Source: Dama dama (lineage: Eukaryota > Chordata > Mammalia > Artiodactyla > Cervidae). Taken from it: a stretch of 64,000 bases of DNA. Under the pieces are notes generated by a model. It did not search any database. It saw only the letters and a list, made by a program, of their open reading frames with translations, and was not told where the DNA came from. Location: positions 31,079,607 through 31,143,606 of the forward strand of contig NC_083695.1 in assembly GCF_033118175.1 (NCBI RefSeq). Reading direction: 5' to 3'. Position numbers and translations under genes: made by a program. How positions within the stretch are numbered: the stretch's first letter is position 1; each line of letters starts with the position of its first letter. Positions 9,586 to 22,817 of this stretch are shown in pieces.

Positions 9586-10945
9586 AAGTAAATAATTATT
9601 TTTAAAAACCAACTAGAAATCAGAGTAGCAAGAATCAGAGAAAATCGGTACTGTGATGCAGAGAGAGGAGAGGAAGGCGGGGAGACAAGGCCCAGCCAGA
9701 CCTCTGCACATTCACAGCGGCACCACTGCCAGTACTTCGTCTGCTGTCCACCTCCCGGGCCGTGCTGCACGCCAGCGGGGGCCACACGTCACCACTGCAG
9801 AGCTCAGAGATGGCCCAGGACCACGGAAAGTCTAGCCAGTCCTCAAAGCTTGTGGGGTGTTCCCTTCTGTATGTCAACTGATTTTCGACCCATGAAGAAG
9901 GAACTGACATATCTCAACTGACACAGGTGAGATAAAGGAACACCTGTGAATTCAGCTGCATTTAGAGAAACTGCCTTGAACCTTCGGAACTAATCAGGCT
10001 AATCCCATGCATGGGGCCACTCAGGCATCCTGAATGAAAGCCTGCGAGGTTCAGGTGTCCACAAGACTGTCCTGTCAAGAGAGACAGACATCTAAAAAGT
10101 TCCCCTCATGACACATTAAACTTCAAAATAGGAAGTAGTATTAAAAACAAGACCAGAAGCAAATGAGAAACAAAATCTGAAATTTTGGCCATGGACGGCA
10201 GGTCAAGAGTGAATTCAGAAACTTAAAGGGCAGTGTTATTTACTTAATTCTTCTTCTCTTACTGAAGTACTAGGAGCCACTGACAAGTTTTAAGACTTCA
10301 AGCTCCACACAGTCAAACCTGGCTTGTACCATGGGTGGAAGCACATCCCAGAGTCGGCTGACTCAGCCAGCAGAGCCTGGGCGTCTCCTGAGAAGGTTCA
10401 GATCGCGTGCAGTGCGCACTAGAGGTTTGTCATCTCAAGAGTATTCCCACATTAATGTGCTATATGTTTATCACTGTTCAGATGAAAAATCAGTGGCATC
10501 TTTTCCAGGTTGACCATAGCTGGAAATAAAATTCTCGACAGCTACCAAGCTCTAGGGTCTGAATCAATGATGTGCCTGTTTGAGAGGCAGAGAGAGAAAA
10601 TACCAAAAGAGGGGGAAAAGATTTTCAGAAGCTCAGCTTCGGCTTTGAGTGAGTGACAAGGGCAGAGCTGTTACCCACGGTGCAGCCCCGGGAGTGGTGG
10701 CCACACCTCATCTGGGGCAGAGGGGGCAGAGTGGGGGCCTCTCACCCTGTCTGTGCCTGGACACACCAAGTGACCGGGGGACGAAGCGCCTCCCCTCTCC
10801 AGCCCTCCAGCCCGCCCGGTGGGTACCCCACCCCGCCACCACAGACAGGCCCTGCCTCCCCAGGGTCATCGGGAGGAGCAAACAAGAGGAGGCAGGAAAG
10901 CGCGCCTTGTCGAGGGCGGCAGTTCCAGACACTGAGGACACTCAC

Positions 10946-11079
10946 CACAGTCGGCTTGTTCCAGACGGTCTGCAGGCAGTGCTGCACGGCCCCGCAGTCG
11001 GACGCCGTCTTCACATTCTGACACCACACGGCCGAGCCTCTGGTACATTCCCTCAGGCCCAGGATGGGGCTGGCAAGAG
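10946..11079 (-). CDS. PSAP: PSAP exon 2: end of signal peptide and N-terminal saposin-A-type domain
   Basis: 134 bases encoding residues 14-58. The acceptor is TTGCAG just before 11079 and the donor GTGAGT starts at 10945. After Ala16 the sequence enters a short saposin-A-type domain with Cys25, Cys33, Cys42 and Cys48 and the motif WCQNVKTASDC. This domain is removed during maturation and in prosaposin flanks the four B-type domains at both ends. The exon ends at Val58, one residue before the lysine that precedes saposin A. A GC-rich antisense open frame overlaps it, but splice sites and protein similarity support only the minus strand. Confidence 0.97.
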
Positions 11080-11503
11080 CTGCAAGCAGAACCGGCGTGA
11101 GCACGTGGCCCCCTCCCACAAGGCCCGCCTCCCTCGCTTCCCCAGCACAGGGCCCGGGCATCCTGTGGGAACCCTAGGCCGCCCCCACCGGCTAAGCAGA
11201 CACACGTCACACAGCCAAGGAGCGGCACGGTCACCTGCGTCCCGGGGTGGGGAGGGACGACCCATCTGGTTCACTGTTTTCCTCTGCCACTATTTTTAGA
11301 ATAGTATCAGGCAACAGACCAGTCATTTTAATCTTTACAATCTTAAATTTCCACGAAGTAAAGAAACAAATCAAAAACTAAAAGACTGGCAGGTTTAAAA
11401 ACAGAAGATTCAAACTTCTACAAAATGAAAAATAGCCAAAGCTTAAAAACTGTAATGAGACCACCAAGATTCATAGCCTATAAACCAATGGCTCTTGCGG
11501 TCT

Positions 11504-11796
11504 CAGTCAATCCTAAAGGAAATTAGTCCTGAATATTCATTGGAAGGACTGATGCTGGTATTTCTGGCCACCTGATGCAAAGAACTGACTCATTTTGAAA
11601 AGACCCTGATGCTGGGAAAGATTGAAGGCTGGAGGAGAAGGGGACAACAGAGGATGAGATGGCTGGACGGCATCACCAACTCAATGGACATGAGTTTGAG
11701 CACGCTTTGGGAGTTGGTGATGGACAGGGAGGCCTGGCGTGCTGCCCTTCCGTGGGGTCACAAAGAGGCAGACATGACTAAGCGACTGAACTGAAT
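11504..11796 (+). mobile_element. BovB (RTE) 3' end fragment
   Basis: Runs from GTCAATCCTAAAGGAAATTA through CATTGGAAGGACTGATGCTG to GACATGACTAAGCGACTGAACTGAATG. This is the last 300 bases of BovB, including the basic end of its ORF in a decayed form. Confidence 0.85.
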
Positions 11797-13800
11797 GTTG
11801 TTGTAGTAGATAAGATCCTTTATAAATCAATTGGGTGAGTTTCTCCACATAAACAAGTCTACTAGCAAAAAACAAAACTACATAGCCACCGAGATATCAC
11901 AAAGTGTGTGTGTGTCCACTCGAAACCAGCTGCACACATGGAGTTTCATCTATGGTGTCGCAAGGGGAGTACCTGCAAGGAAGTCACAGCCACAGAAATG
12001 GGATTAGCCAAAAGAAAAAAGATCTAAGTCACCTGGGACCAAAGAAATGCAGGTTAAAGTGAGAAGGTACTGTATTTCTAAATAGCTAAGGGGAAACAAA
12101 AACCTTGTCACAAAACAGTGACAAATTTGTGGTGAAAATGCATTATTATAAGGCTGACAGCAGTATGACTGGTAAGTACTTCTCAAAATATATTAATGCA
12201 TTTTAAGACCTGGAGAGAAAAACTCCTCTTCAAAAATCCACTTCTAATAAAACACTGTCAGGAAATACAGTAATTTAACAGGTAAAATACAATATGCATA
12301 AATATATATATAATATATAAAGCAAAATTTACAGTACTAAAAAAAGGCAGATGTAATCTGAATGGTCAAAAAATCGGGGGAAACTAGTGATATTACCAAA
12401 ATATGCAGCTGCTAAGTATACTTATAAAGATGATGTATGTCAAACAGAAAAAAATTCAAAAAGAATACGAAATTGGGGTTTTACAAAAATCAGAAAATAA
12501 AACAATGTGGTTGGCTAAATTATTTAATTCCCAATGGCATGTTGTGTGTGTGTGATTTTTAAACAACACTTTATAAACTGCCTGAGAGCGCTTGTGTGTT
12601 TCTTCAAACAGGTCTATGGTATTCCTTGATTCTGTAATTGAAAACCAGCAAGAAAACTCTCACATACACACCTCACTAGGAAACTACAGGTTATATCGGA
12701 TGCACGTAGACGGACGACTGTCCAGGGGTCAAATTCCAGCATCTATCATGAGAGGGCTGAACTAACTTCTATTGCAAACAGAAAACATTTGGTGGGGGTC
12801 TGAGAAGAAAACCCCAGAGCCATGAAATAAACAGATTTAGCACCTCAGGCATCATGCTGCTTCACCCTGTAAACGGAGAGAGGACCGGGTCAATTCTACA
12901 GACACCTCTCTCTCTCCCACCCCCGGCTACACAGTGAGGGTGGCAGGTGCTCTCCCTCCAGACGGAAGGAAATGCTGTTGCTGTAACACTTCACTAGCAT
13001 TCAAGCCTAGTTATAGTTCCACAAACTATTCATGCAAAGATGGGAGTCGCCCATTACCAGAAAGCTCAAGTCAGATGACCTGCGCCCCTTCAGACACCAA
13101 CAAATTCCTAATCTGCTGCCCAGATTACAGCCCTCTCTGACCTTTCGGAGCAAAAACATCACAACCCACAACCAGTTCATGAGCTCAACAGAACTGGCCG
13201 CGTGCCAAAAGCTGTTGGTTTGGTCTGGTCTCTGTGGGAAGATACATGCCAGGTGCGTAACAGCAGCGCTCTCCCAGACAGTGAGCCTTAACAGCCGAGC
13301 GAGCGAGGCTGGGCCTCCGCTGCAGGTGGGGGAGGCTGGAGCGGGGCAGACCCGAGGCTGAGGGCTCCGAGCAACAGTGAGGGGGTCACAGAGACAGCCC
13401 CAGACCTGGCGGCGACCACCAGCACCTCCCACGCTCCTCCCAGGCACCCGTCTCCGGGTTCTCCTGAACGGTACCCACGAAGACACACTGCTTGCTTCCA
13501 TCTCCACACAGGGAACAAAAATTATCAACAGGAGTCTGCAAAATGAGTCTCTGGGCAAAGGCACACACAGTGGTACAGAGAAGCCAGAAGGATGGACCTC
13601 AGCAGATAAAAGCAGGGCCAGTGAACACCACTGCCTGCACAGGGCCCGACCACCACTCCCCATCCTTCCAGACACAGTCACGGACAACTGTCATAAGCTT
13701 CCATCCGGGATTGTCTCTGACTGTCCCAGCTAGGAACTGACCGAAATCTATCAGGTTTCAGGAACACAAAGCACTATCACAGGCCCAAGCAGCAGGAACG

Positions 13801-13990
13801 CTTTGTAACTTGCTTAGTCCCTTAGGAACTTAAAGCAGTAACCACCTGCTACATAGACTTTGTAACTTGTTTACTCTCTTATGAACTTGAAGCAATAACC
13901 ACCTGCTATATAGACTTTGTAACTTGTTTACTCCCCTTAGGAACTTAAAGTAGTAACCACAACTATAAAGACTTTGCTACTTGTTTTGGC
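13801..13990. repeat. 57-bp tandem array, about 3.3 copies
   Basis: Units start at 13801, 13858, 13915 and 13972, each opening CTTTG(T/C)(A)ACTTG. Copies differ at roughly 10 percent of sites, so the array is not recent. It lies upstream of a TATA-like GATAAAAGG at about 14,115, so it may be the enhancer repeats of an old LTR. Confidence 0.85.
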
Positions 13991-16900
13991 CAAGCCATTC
14001 TAGACTAAAAAAGTAGCCCCTTTTATCTGATATTGGTCAAGCTACCAAGAACCCAAGGTCATTTCCCAATGCCAACAGTTACCAAGTAGTAACAAGCCTG
14101 CACCTCAGAACTAGAGATAAAAGGTATCCAAGGGAACCCATTTGGTAGACCTAAGAGGTCACCCAATCCAAGCCTAAGACAACAAGGGCACTGAGAAATG
14201 AAAACCGAAGTCCTAGCTCCTAGAAATTCAGTTCTCAGCTAGACATCCCCATTCACCTCCAACCTAAAGCCGAATTTACAAAGGTGCATGTTATTAAAAT
14301 GGCCTGTGGTGGAATGACCTAAAATAACTGCGTTTTCTCAGGTTGGTAATGAGGCTGAAACAAGCCTGGTGATGCCAGCGAGCTACCTGCTGAGGTTTGG
14401 GGCTTATTTCAGGAGCTGGTCTCTTGGAACCAAATAGTGGGTCAGAACAAGTTTGGGACAAAGATCCTTTCCCCAGAAAATGCACTTGTTCACAAAACCC
14501 TCACACCCCTTCAAGGGGCTCTCAACAGCGCTGCACAGAGCAAGCTCTAGCAGTAAGCATGGGCTTTCTCCACAGAAGTGGGAGAACAGCTAAGATGAAG
14601 ATGCAATCATTAACCCCACTGAGACAAGCACAGGGCCCTTGGGAGGGAGATCAAGGTGAAGACAGACAGACTCCTGGACCCCAGAGCAGAAGGGACAGAC
14701 ACTGCACTAACAGAATCCTGGCGCTGCAGGCCTGGGAGCAGCGAGGAGGATGCCAGACTGCCTGGGGCAGCCAGGAGCAGCTTCTTCAAAAATGAAAACT
14801 GAAGTGGCACCTGAAAGACGGTCTAAGGAGAGACGGGGTGTGTGTTGGAGAGGGGTGGCACAGTGAGGGGGGGGGAGCACTGCGCTTTCTCTCTGCAGGA
14901 GGCAGGCTGAAGCAGACCTCAGGTCCACCGGGAAGGGCCCCGGCTGCACTCCTACCTTCTGACGGGTCCTGCGGGCGATGACAGCACATGAGTGTCACCA
15001 GGTGGGAGGCGGGAGAAACGAGAGGGAGATGGGAGATCCGGATCACGGGGACCTAACGGAGTGCAGGGCTCAACCCAGAAAAGCCAAGCAGGAGCGGGAA
15101 TGAAGGGGACGGCTGGACAAATAAAACCCTCTGGGTTGGGTTTAAATCTGCAGTCTGTGCAGCTGAAGAGAGAAGAGGGCAGCAAGAGCCAACAGCAGGA
15201 GGACGGAGGTGGGGGTCAGACCCCAGGGCACAGGCAGGCAGAACACACGTGTGCGCCTATTTCCGGGGACAGCAAAGGGCACGCTAGGGTTGGGGGGGCA
15301 GGCGGGAAGGGGACGCCCCTCGGAGACTGGAGGTGTTCAGCTGGGAAAGAGACTGCTTCCAGGATACGCACAGTTATCCTCACGGGTCAAGGACACCTTC
15401 CACCTCTGACGTGGGGGCAGACCTGCTCTGGGCGGTGGTTTCAGACCCCAGACCCCAGACCCCAGACCTCAGAGCAGTGGGGAGAGGTGAAGGGAAGCAG
15501 ACCTCAGCTGAAGGTAAGAAACATTAACATCCACAGGACAAAAAAAGGGAGTGGGCTGGCTCATTACATGATGAGCTTGCCAAGAGCAGGAGCAACCAAG
15601 GAAAGGAAATGCCCAACCTGTGAGGGATTCTGTGTAAGAGGGATCCTGAGTGCTAAGCGGGGGAGGGCCTCTAGGGGCTACAAGTCTTCACTCTCATAGT
15701 AACGAGGCAAATGACATTCAGTATTTACATATAACCAATGTTGAAATTACCCTAAACTACTTTCTTGGGTGTTATTTCCCAAAACATGTTTCCAGAAAAG
15801 CTTTCATCTCTATTTTGATCTTCCCACACTGCCCCCAAATACCAACTTCCTTCTCTGAGGCAACAGGGTGAACTCGAAGAAAGTTCTTAGAATGTCTGCC
15901 TGACCCCCTGGAGATTTCTGATTTAAGTCAGTCATATTAAGTAGGATCGCTGCTCAGGGTGAGGCAAGCACTACACTTCTTAGTTCAAGGGCCTGGCATT
16001 CGAGACCTCAGTGACAGGTGCTAGCGGGCTGAAGTGAGGAGCAACGGCTTCAGAGACCCTGAACACCACAGGCAGGTTCCATTTTATTAGAACAGGGTTT
16101 TGGTTTTGCTTTTTTTTAAAGACTTCTATTGTTATTTCCTTAGGAAAGGGGTGGGTGCTCTATTCCCTTTTTACTCCCCAGGCTTAGAAGAAAATAAGCA
16201 GATGTGTTCTAAACCACTCCACATGTAAGTCATCAAAGACAGGCCGCAATGGAATTCTACTGTCGTGAGAACAGCTGCCGTGAGCCCATCAGTCATGCGC
16301 TTTGCTTGTGGCAGCTCTAGACTCCGACCAAAAATCCTCAGCGAGCCTGGGAGGGGAGGAGCGGGTGAGAGCTCACCATAACCATGTGTGTTTCAGGTGC
16401 TCTTATGGTGACTTCTTAAGTGAGAAGGAACTAAATCCCGAGTTTAGAGTGAGGCTTCTAAAGCAACTTACCATCTAAGTTAAAACGTGGTATACTGAAA
16501 AGAAAATAAGATCTGCCTGCAAGACCTGTCCAAATGACCTCAAGCAAACCATAAGCCTTCTGAGTTTGCTTTTCATCTGTAAAGTGAGGATTTTACTGGA
16601 TTGTTTTGAGAAACAGGATGACAAAACTATGTACTTTCAACTGCCAGCAGACTACTCTCTCAACCATTATTCCTTATCATCATTTCTCTGGCATCCTAAT
16701 TTATCTACATTATCCCCTACCAGACTGGCTCTGAAACCGGTGAACCAGATCATGGCTCTATTACTTCCAGTCACATGACTGTCAAAACTTTAGTCTTCCA
16801 ATCTGCAAAACGGGCCTTTTACGAGTACCTACTTCAAGGGATTTGTAAAAATTAATCTATTTGTAAAACAGTGCAGCGCTGGCATGCTATGAAAGTCCAA

Positions 16901-17098
16901 TGAGCACCATTACTATCACTATCCATAGCAGTAACCAGATCTTTCTCAGATCCACTACCCTGCCCAGAACAAGCATTCCACAAACAGTTGAATCAAGGCT
17001 GTTCAATCTGCTTTCTCTACATTTAATCAGGTCATTAAATGGAAGCTCAATGACCTGGAGAGCTGTACCCCCAACAACCTCAGAAGATGCTGGTTGCT

Positions 17099-17156
17099 AA
17101 ATTAAGACCTAGAAATCACAAGGAGAGTGAAGCACAGGCTATACCGTTAATGAGCC
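17099..17156 (+). repeat. 58-bp direct repeat, copy 1
   Basis: The 58 bases beginning AAATTAAGACCTAGAAATCA are repeated without mismatch at 17846-17903. Flanks on both sides differ between copies, and I find no target-site duplication or poly(A) that would make either copy a retroposon. Confidence 0.9.
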
Positions 17157-17845
17157 CAGGAGCCGACACTGCCCATCTAGGAACTAAACAAGAAGCCCCG
17201 CATGAACAAAAACAAGAGGTGCCCAGCGAGACACCAGTAAGAGCACCAGCGAAATGCTTTCGGCAATTCATGCAATTGCAGCTACAGGCTGATTGCCCTC
17301 CAATCCCAAGTAAGCTGCCACTGTTCAAAGTATTTTTGGAACCCATCTTTTTAGAAAGCCCTCTCAAAACCTCTCCTTTTCTGGAAGGGCATGAGGCAGT
17401 GTGGCACCATGATCACTGCCCTGGTGATCAGGGGTGGACAGATGTGAAGAAACCCCTGCTCTGCTATCTATGATAGCCAAGCCTCAGACAACTCACTAAT
17501 GCCACAATTCCCTGCAAAATATGGAAAATAAGAGTGCCCTCTTCTCAGGAATTCCGTGAAGACTGATGAGAAAGCAGAGAAAGCACTGACAGTGCCTAGT
17601 ACCTAAGAAGCTCAGCTGATTATAAACCAGCTCGTTGTTAATGGTGAACCTGGGGGGACGATGACAAAGGGAGGTGGTCACATTCTCATTTTTACGTTTT
17701 GGCATAATTAACCTTTTTTCACATTACCTTTGAAATCAGAAAAAAACTGTTAAATCTTACAACCTGTTAATAGGGAACAATTATCGCCCAGTGTGGCAAA
17801 GACCACAAGCTGCTCCCTGTATCTATTCTCTACCCATTTCAAAGG

Positions 17846-17903
17846 AAATTAAGACCTAGAAATCACAAGGAGAGTGAAGCACAGGCTATACCGTTAATGA
17901 GCC
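17846..17903 (+). repeat. 58-bp direct repeat, copy 2
   Basis: Exact copy of 17099-17156, lying 747 bases away in the same orientation. Which copy is original cannot be told from one sequence. Confidence 0.9.
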
Positions 17904-19397
17904 TACAAATTCTTAGCTACATATAAGGCTGCCAAAATTAAAAGCCACATTTCCCAGTTCCCCTTTTAGCAAAATCTGGCCATGAAACCACATTCTGGCT
18001 GATGGGGTGGATGTTAGCAGAGGTTACTGAACTTTCAAAGACAAATGTAATGGCTGGAACTCTGGCAGCCAGAATGGGCCACAAAGAAAGGGCTAAAATT
18101 CAAGGATGAAGACCATTAACCTAGAAGAATGTGGGTCTCTGAATTCTTTTGGAAGTAGAAACACTATACCAAGTCCTAGACTGCCTGGCTCCTGAACTTA
18201 CTATGATAGATAAGAACAGTTCAATAATATTTAAGCCATCATTATTGTAGGTCTCTGCTGCCTGCAGTCAACCGATGGCTAACTTTAATATCAGCTTAAT
18301 CATCTACCTCAGTCACCAAAATAGTCTCCAAATGACAGGTCTTTACTTAGGCTTAACTTCATTAAGGATATTTAAAAATCCATGTACACAACATAATTGA
18401 CAAAGATTTTCAAAAACAACCTCAGAATGAAGGGGATAATTATTCCTAGAATGTGTGTTTTATGCCCTATTGGTTACAACAATCAGTCTTATTATTTTAG
18501 CCATGTAAAATCTTTTCTTTTTAAATATTTCCAGTAACATATGCTAAATACTGTTCGAGTCTTGATTATAAAAAAATAAAAAAGCGGGGGGAGGGTGTTA
18601 CAGAAAAATGCAAGCAGCCTCCCTGTATCAATAATCAGAACACTCAGCACACATTCCACAGGGCAGTGGATCTGATGCCTGGGTAATGCACTGCCATGGC
18701 AACAAGCAGGTTGCTAGGAAACCAAGAGAGATGAACCCCAGGAGGGGCAGCATCTACCTCAGGTCCCCCGCATTCAGACATTTCTCAGGAGAAGTCATGC
18801 ACTTAGATTCCCTAAGAGCAAGGAGATAATACAATGCAGTCAACACTGACTACTCGATGAAACAGCTGGTGTCACAAATACCTTCGATGGCAAAACACAT
18901 TTGTCTCTTCTTTATAGGATCTTGCTTTTGGACAACATTCCAAACAGCTGAATAAAAACACTGCCCATTTAATCATTCAGAATGGCATTAGCTCAGAGGC
19001 AGCCTGCCTTGATCTGGAGGAAGTAAGGTCCAAATATTCCTCTTATCACAAATGAAATCTGTGGCAATAAAGCTTTCAAGCTCCCTAGGCTGACATCCCA
19101 TTACCTCTGGCCCAGATAAGCTATTATTTGTTACTTAAGACAAAGGTTCTTTCTTCCCTGTTTCTCCTCTCCCTCTGCTGCCGTGTTTCTAAATTTTCCT
19201 CAAAGCCAGATCATTCCAGGAAGAAATTAATCCATATGAAGAAAGCAACAGAATGCTCAGGGACACTGCCCTGTGCGGTAACGCACACTGAGGGGCAAGG
19301 TGATCTTCTTAAGACTGTAAAAGAATGATTCAACTTGGCATAATTAATTTTGAGAAGAGAAATTCCTATCTCCTTCATTCAAGAGCATTCCAGTCAT

Positions 19398-19446
19398 AAC
19401 ACAACACTGTAAATCAACTATATTCCAATAAAGAGATTAAAAAAAT
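19398..19446 (+). mobile_element. L1 3' end scrap
   Basis: ACACAACACTGTAAATCAACTATATTCCAATAAA followed by A-rich sequence is the extreme 3' end of a ruminant L1. Confidence 0.6.
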
Positions 19447-19835
19447 AAAAAGAGCACTCTAGTCCAATATAAACTATTAACAAAAGCTCTTCCAACATGT
19501 CAACCTATTAGGTTAATGATCAGAGATGAACTTAAATCACCTTTGGTAAGATTATGCCACAGGGCCAGATAGGACTGCCTAACATCCAGTCAGGTGGATG
19601 GGTATAGGCAGAGGTCAACATCTGCATGGCCCACCGTACGGCCCAGGAGTCAATTCAGCCAGCAGCCAGTCCAGGCTCTCCCCCCATCCCTGCTAATCAG
19701 CTAGGTGGTCTCTGCACCCCTGAAGAAGAAAATATTCTTAAAAATAAGAAAAAAAGATTTCCATGCAAAATCCACTAATAAGGAGTATTCTGGGCTTATC
19801 CCACATTGAATGTTTTATTAACTAAAAAGTTTCAG

Positions 19836-20019
19836 GGACTTCCCTGGTGGTCCAGTGGCTAAGACTTCATGCTACCAATGTAGGGGGCCTGGGTTTGATC
19901 CCTGGTCGGGGAACTAGATTCCACACGCTGCAACTGACTGTTGGCATGCCTCCACTAAAGATTCTGCGGGCTGCAACTAAGACCTGGTGCAGCCAAATAA
20001 ATTAAATTAAATGTAAAAT
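19836..20019 (+). mobile_element. CHR-2 SINE with 11-bp target-site duplication
   Basis: Starts GGACTTCCCTGGTGGTCCAG, has GGTTTGATCCCTGG and an A-rich tail. AAAAGTTTCAG flanks it exactly at 19825-19835 and 20020-20030. Confidence 0.9.
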
Positions 20020-22028
20020 AAAAGTTTCAGACAGTGTGCCTACAAGTGTCACTTACGTAACACTTAAAAAGAATACTACCTTCACTGAAAATGCCGAAAT
20101 CTAAAATTCAGACCACAGCATGGATGAGGGCAAGATACTAGAATGCCCCCAGCATTCTGATTTGGTTGCTCTCACCTGTGAGGGCTCTTGTGAGGATAAA
20201 ATCGATTTGAAGCAAAAAAGCTCCTAGAAGAGAGCTGGGCACATAGTGAACTCTGGGGAAGGGTCACCTACTCTGACACCTGCAGCTCCCACAAATCAGC
20301 TACACCAGTGAGTCACACTTCCAAGTATGGTTGATGGAACCCTGAGGGTCTCAAAGATTCTTTCAGAGGGTCCGTGAGGTTAAAATTCTCATAATAAGAG
20401 TAATACGAAGATGCTAGTTGCCTTTTTCACTCATTCACCCACAAAGGAGCAGTGGAATTTTTCCGGAAATATGTGACACGTGACAGTGCAAAGAATGAAT
20501 GCAGAAGCAACTGAAAATCCAGCCAGATGTTAAAAAGATTGCAAAAATGTAAGAAGCTGTTCCCTTCCCTAAGCATGTTTATGTTTAGGAAAAAAGCCAT
20601 TTGTCATTAAAATCACAGTATTTTAACATGTAATGGAGTTATTTTTTTAAGCATTATTTTTAAAATGTTGTCAATTTATAAGATGGTAAATATCAACAGA
20701 TATAATCCACATTAAGAACAGTTCTTTGGGGGGTCTCTCAATGTCTCCTGAATATACAGGGATCCTGAGACCAAAAAGTTGGAGAAGCACTGCGTTAAAC
20801 ATTTATAAACAATCAAGTTCTGGAACCAAAAGGAGGGGAAATAACTTCCAGAAATTATCAGGGCCACCAGAGGTATCTAAGTTGTGTTAGGCTCTTGTGT
20901 CCCTACTCCCTACATAAAATCCTCTCCAACAGGCTTGGGGGACGAGGGACAGGCAGTTCTAAGCTGGACACAAACTATTATTAAAAGCCAACAGTTCACC
21001 TGAATCCAAAGTCACTCTTGATGTGGCAACTCCTGAACACAATTTCTCAAAATTAGTTTCAGTTAATAAAAGAAAATGCTTTGTTTAATCGTGACAAAGA
21101 CTTGGCGCTACCAGCATTTAGGTTTTATGCACAGTGACCCACCAGCACTTACTGAGCGGACATCTATTTTCTACACCTCACACCACGGTCCAGCGGTGCT
21201 GAGCACCTATTAGGTGCTGAACACTGTTCTACATGCTGCAGATCCAGTAAGTGACCATGACAACAAACAAAAACGCATCACATGATGCCAGGCAGAGCTG
21301 GGTGTTATGAAGAAAAATGAAGCCAAGGAAAAGCAAGCCGAGGGCAGGATGGCACGGCCATTTCAGACAGAGCCGTGGACAATAGCTAAGCAGAGAGCAA
21401 CCACAAGATCGTCTAAAAAGGAAGATGTCCCAGACGGGTAGAACACAAACGCAAAATTCTGGGCAACAGTAACTCAGCAGCCCTGACCTGACAGGCGAGG
21501 GAGAAGAACCCTTCAAAGTATCCAAGGACCAGAAGACGTGACCATGCAGATTAAGCTTCAGGTTTTCCTCCTACATGGCCCTCTGGTGTCAGTGTCTGCA
21601 CATGGAGGACAGCATCCCAGCATGGCTGTTAAAGGAGTTTTGTTTTGGCTTTTATCTTTTTTTATTTCTTTTTTCACTGTAATAAGACTGGCCAGAAGAA
21701 CTTTCTATAACATCTCCTGTCATGTAAAGAATTACCTTTCAAAAGCAATATCTATCCAAATATGACCAGAATTCAATTTTAAAATTTAGAAGTGTCATTA
21801 GAATCCATCTCACTTTTTCTGGGACACAGATGTCCATCAACAGGTTTAACTAAATCGAAACATCTACAGAATAAAATACTCTGCAGCACTTTTTAAAACA
21901 GCTGGGAAGCAAAAAGTGATTAAGAAGACAGGACAACTGAAGCACAATGTGATACTCTGGATCCACTCTTGGAACAAAAACACTAGCTTAGTGGGAAAAT
22001 TGGTGAAATCCAAATGAAGTGTGCGGTC

Positions 22029-22233
22029 TTTGTGCGTGCTCAGTTGTCTCGACTCTTTGAGACTGCATGGACCGCAGCCCACCAGGCTCCTCTGTCCATG
22101 GGATTTTCCAGACAAGAATACTGGAGGGGGCTGCCATTTCCTCCTCCAGGGGCTCTTCCTGACCCAGGGACTGAACCCGAGTCTCCGGCACTGGCAGGCA
22201 GATTCTTTACCACTGAGGCACCTGGGAAGCCCA
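22029..22233 (-). mobile_element. Bov-tA SINE
   Basis: Minus-strand Bov-tA from the GGGCTTCCCAGGTGCCTCAG head to the GACAACTGAGCACGC end. Near-identical flanks TGCGGTCT (22021-22028) and TGCAGTCT (22234-22241) form its target-site duplication with one difference. Confidence 0.85.
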
Positions 22234-22619
22234 TGCAGTCTAGTTAACAGGTTAATTTCTTACTTCTAACAACTGTACAGTGCTTACACAAGATGTTAAC
22301 AGCAGGGCATACAGGGTGAAGGGTATCCAGAAACTCACTGTATTAGCTTTGCAACTTTTCTGTAAATCTAAGATTATGTCAAAATTTTAAAAATTTTTTA
22401 GAAAGGTAAGTAGTATAGATCTGTAATTAGCATGAATAACCTCTAAAGATATAACAGAGAAATGGAAATGAAAAACCACCTCATTTTTTTACTCTTATCA
22501 TGGCAAAATTTCAAGTTTGACATCAAATGTTAATAACTAAAAGCTGCATATTCTGTGGGAACAGAAATTCCTAAAATCATTTTAGAAAGTGATTCAGCAA
22601 TTTCTAATTAAGATGAAAA

Positions 22620-22817
22620 TAGATACTGTCCAAATCTTTACGACCCCATGGACTCTAGCCTGCCAGGCACCTCTGTCCATGAAATTCTCCAGGCAAGAAT
22701 ACTGGAGTGGATTGCCATTCCCTTCTCCAGGGGATCTTCCTGACCCAGGCATCCCAGGAGTCCCGTTTGCCTGCATTGCAGGCAGATTCTTTACTATCTG
22801 AGCCACCAGGGAAGCCC
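22620..22817 (-). mobile_element. Bov-tA SINE, slightly truncated
   Basis: The minus strand shows GGGCTTCCCTGGTGGCTCAG, GATCCCCTGGAGAAGG and the CCAGTATTCTTGCC block. The end is diverged, so its boundary is approximate. Confidence 0.8.

Larger units (their letters stand above)
8865..10945. other. PSAP intron 2 (2.08 kb)
   Basis: Contains a CHR-2 SINE with a Bov-tA inserted in its tail (9209-9593). The remainder has no recognised element. The longest antisense frame here (8916-9785) runs through the SINEs and is not a gene. Confidence 0.75.

Noticed and set aside
8916..9785. 289-codon minus-strand frame
   Set aside because: It runs through a CHR-2 and a Bov-tA SINE, whose consensus sequences often read open; the product is SINE-translated sequence.
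10649..11299. 216-codon plus-strand open frame over PSAP exon 2
   Set aside because: It is antisense to a well-supported exon in GC-rich DNA with few stops, and its product has no recognisable domain.
13007..13687. 226-codon minus-strand frame in intron 1
   Set aside because: No similarity, no splice sites joining it to PSAP, and biased Arg/Gly/Ser composition typical of chance frames in GC-rich sequence.
13801..13990. CRISPR-like direct repeats
   Set aside because: The 57-bp units are adjacent without spacers and the DNA is mammalian; it is a minisatellite-type array.
14992..15699. 235-codon plus-strand frame in intron 1
   Set aside because: Low-complexity product rich in Gly, Arg and Gln, with no domain. 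It includes the simple CAGACCCC repeat near 15,452-15,472.
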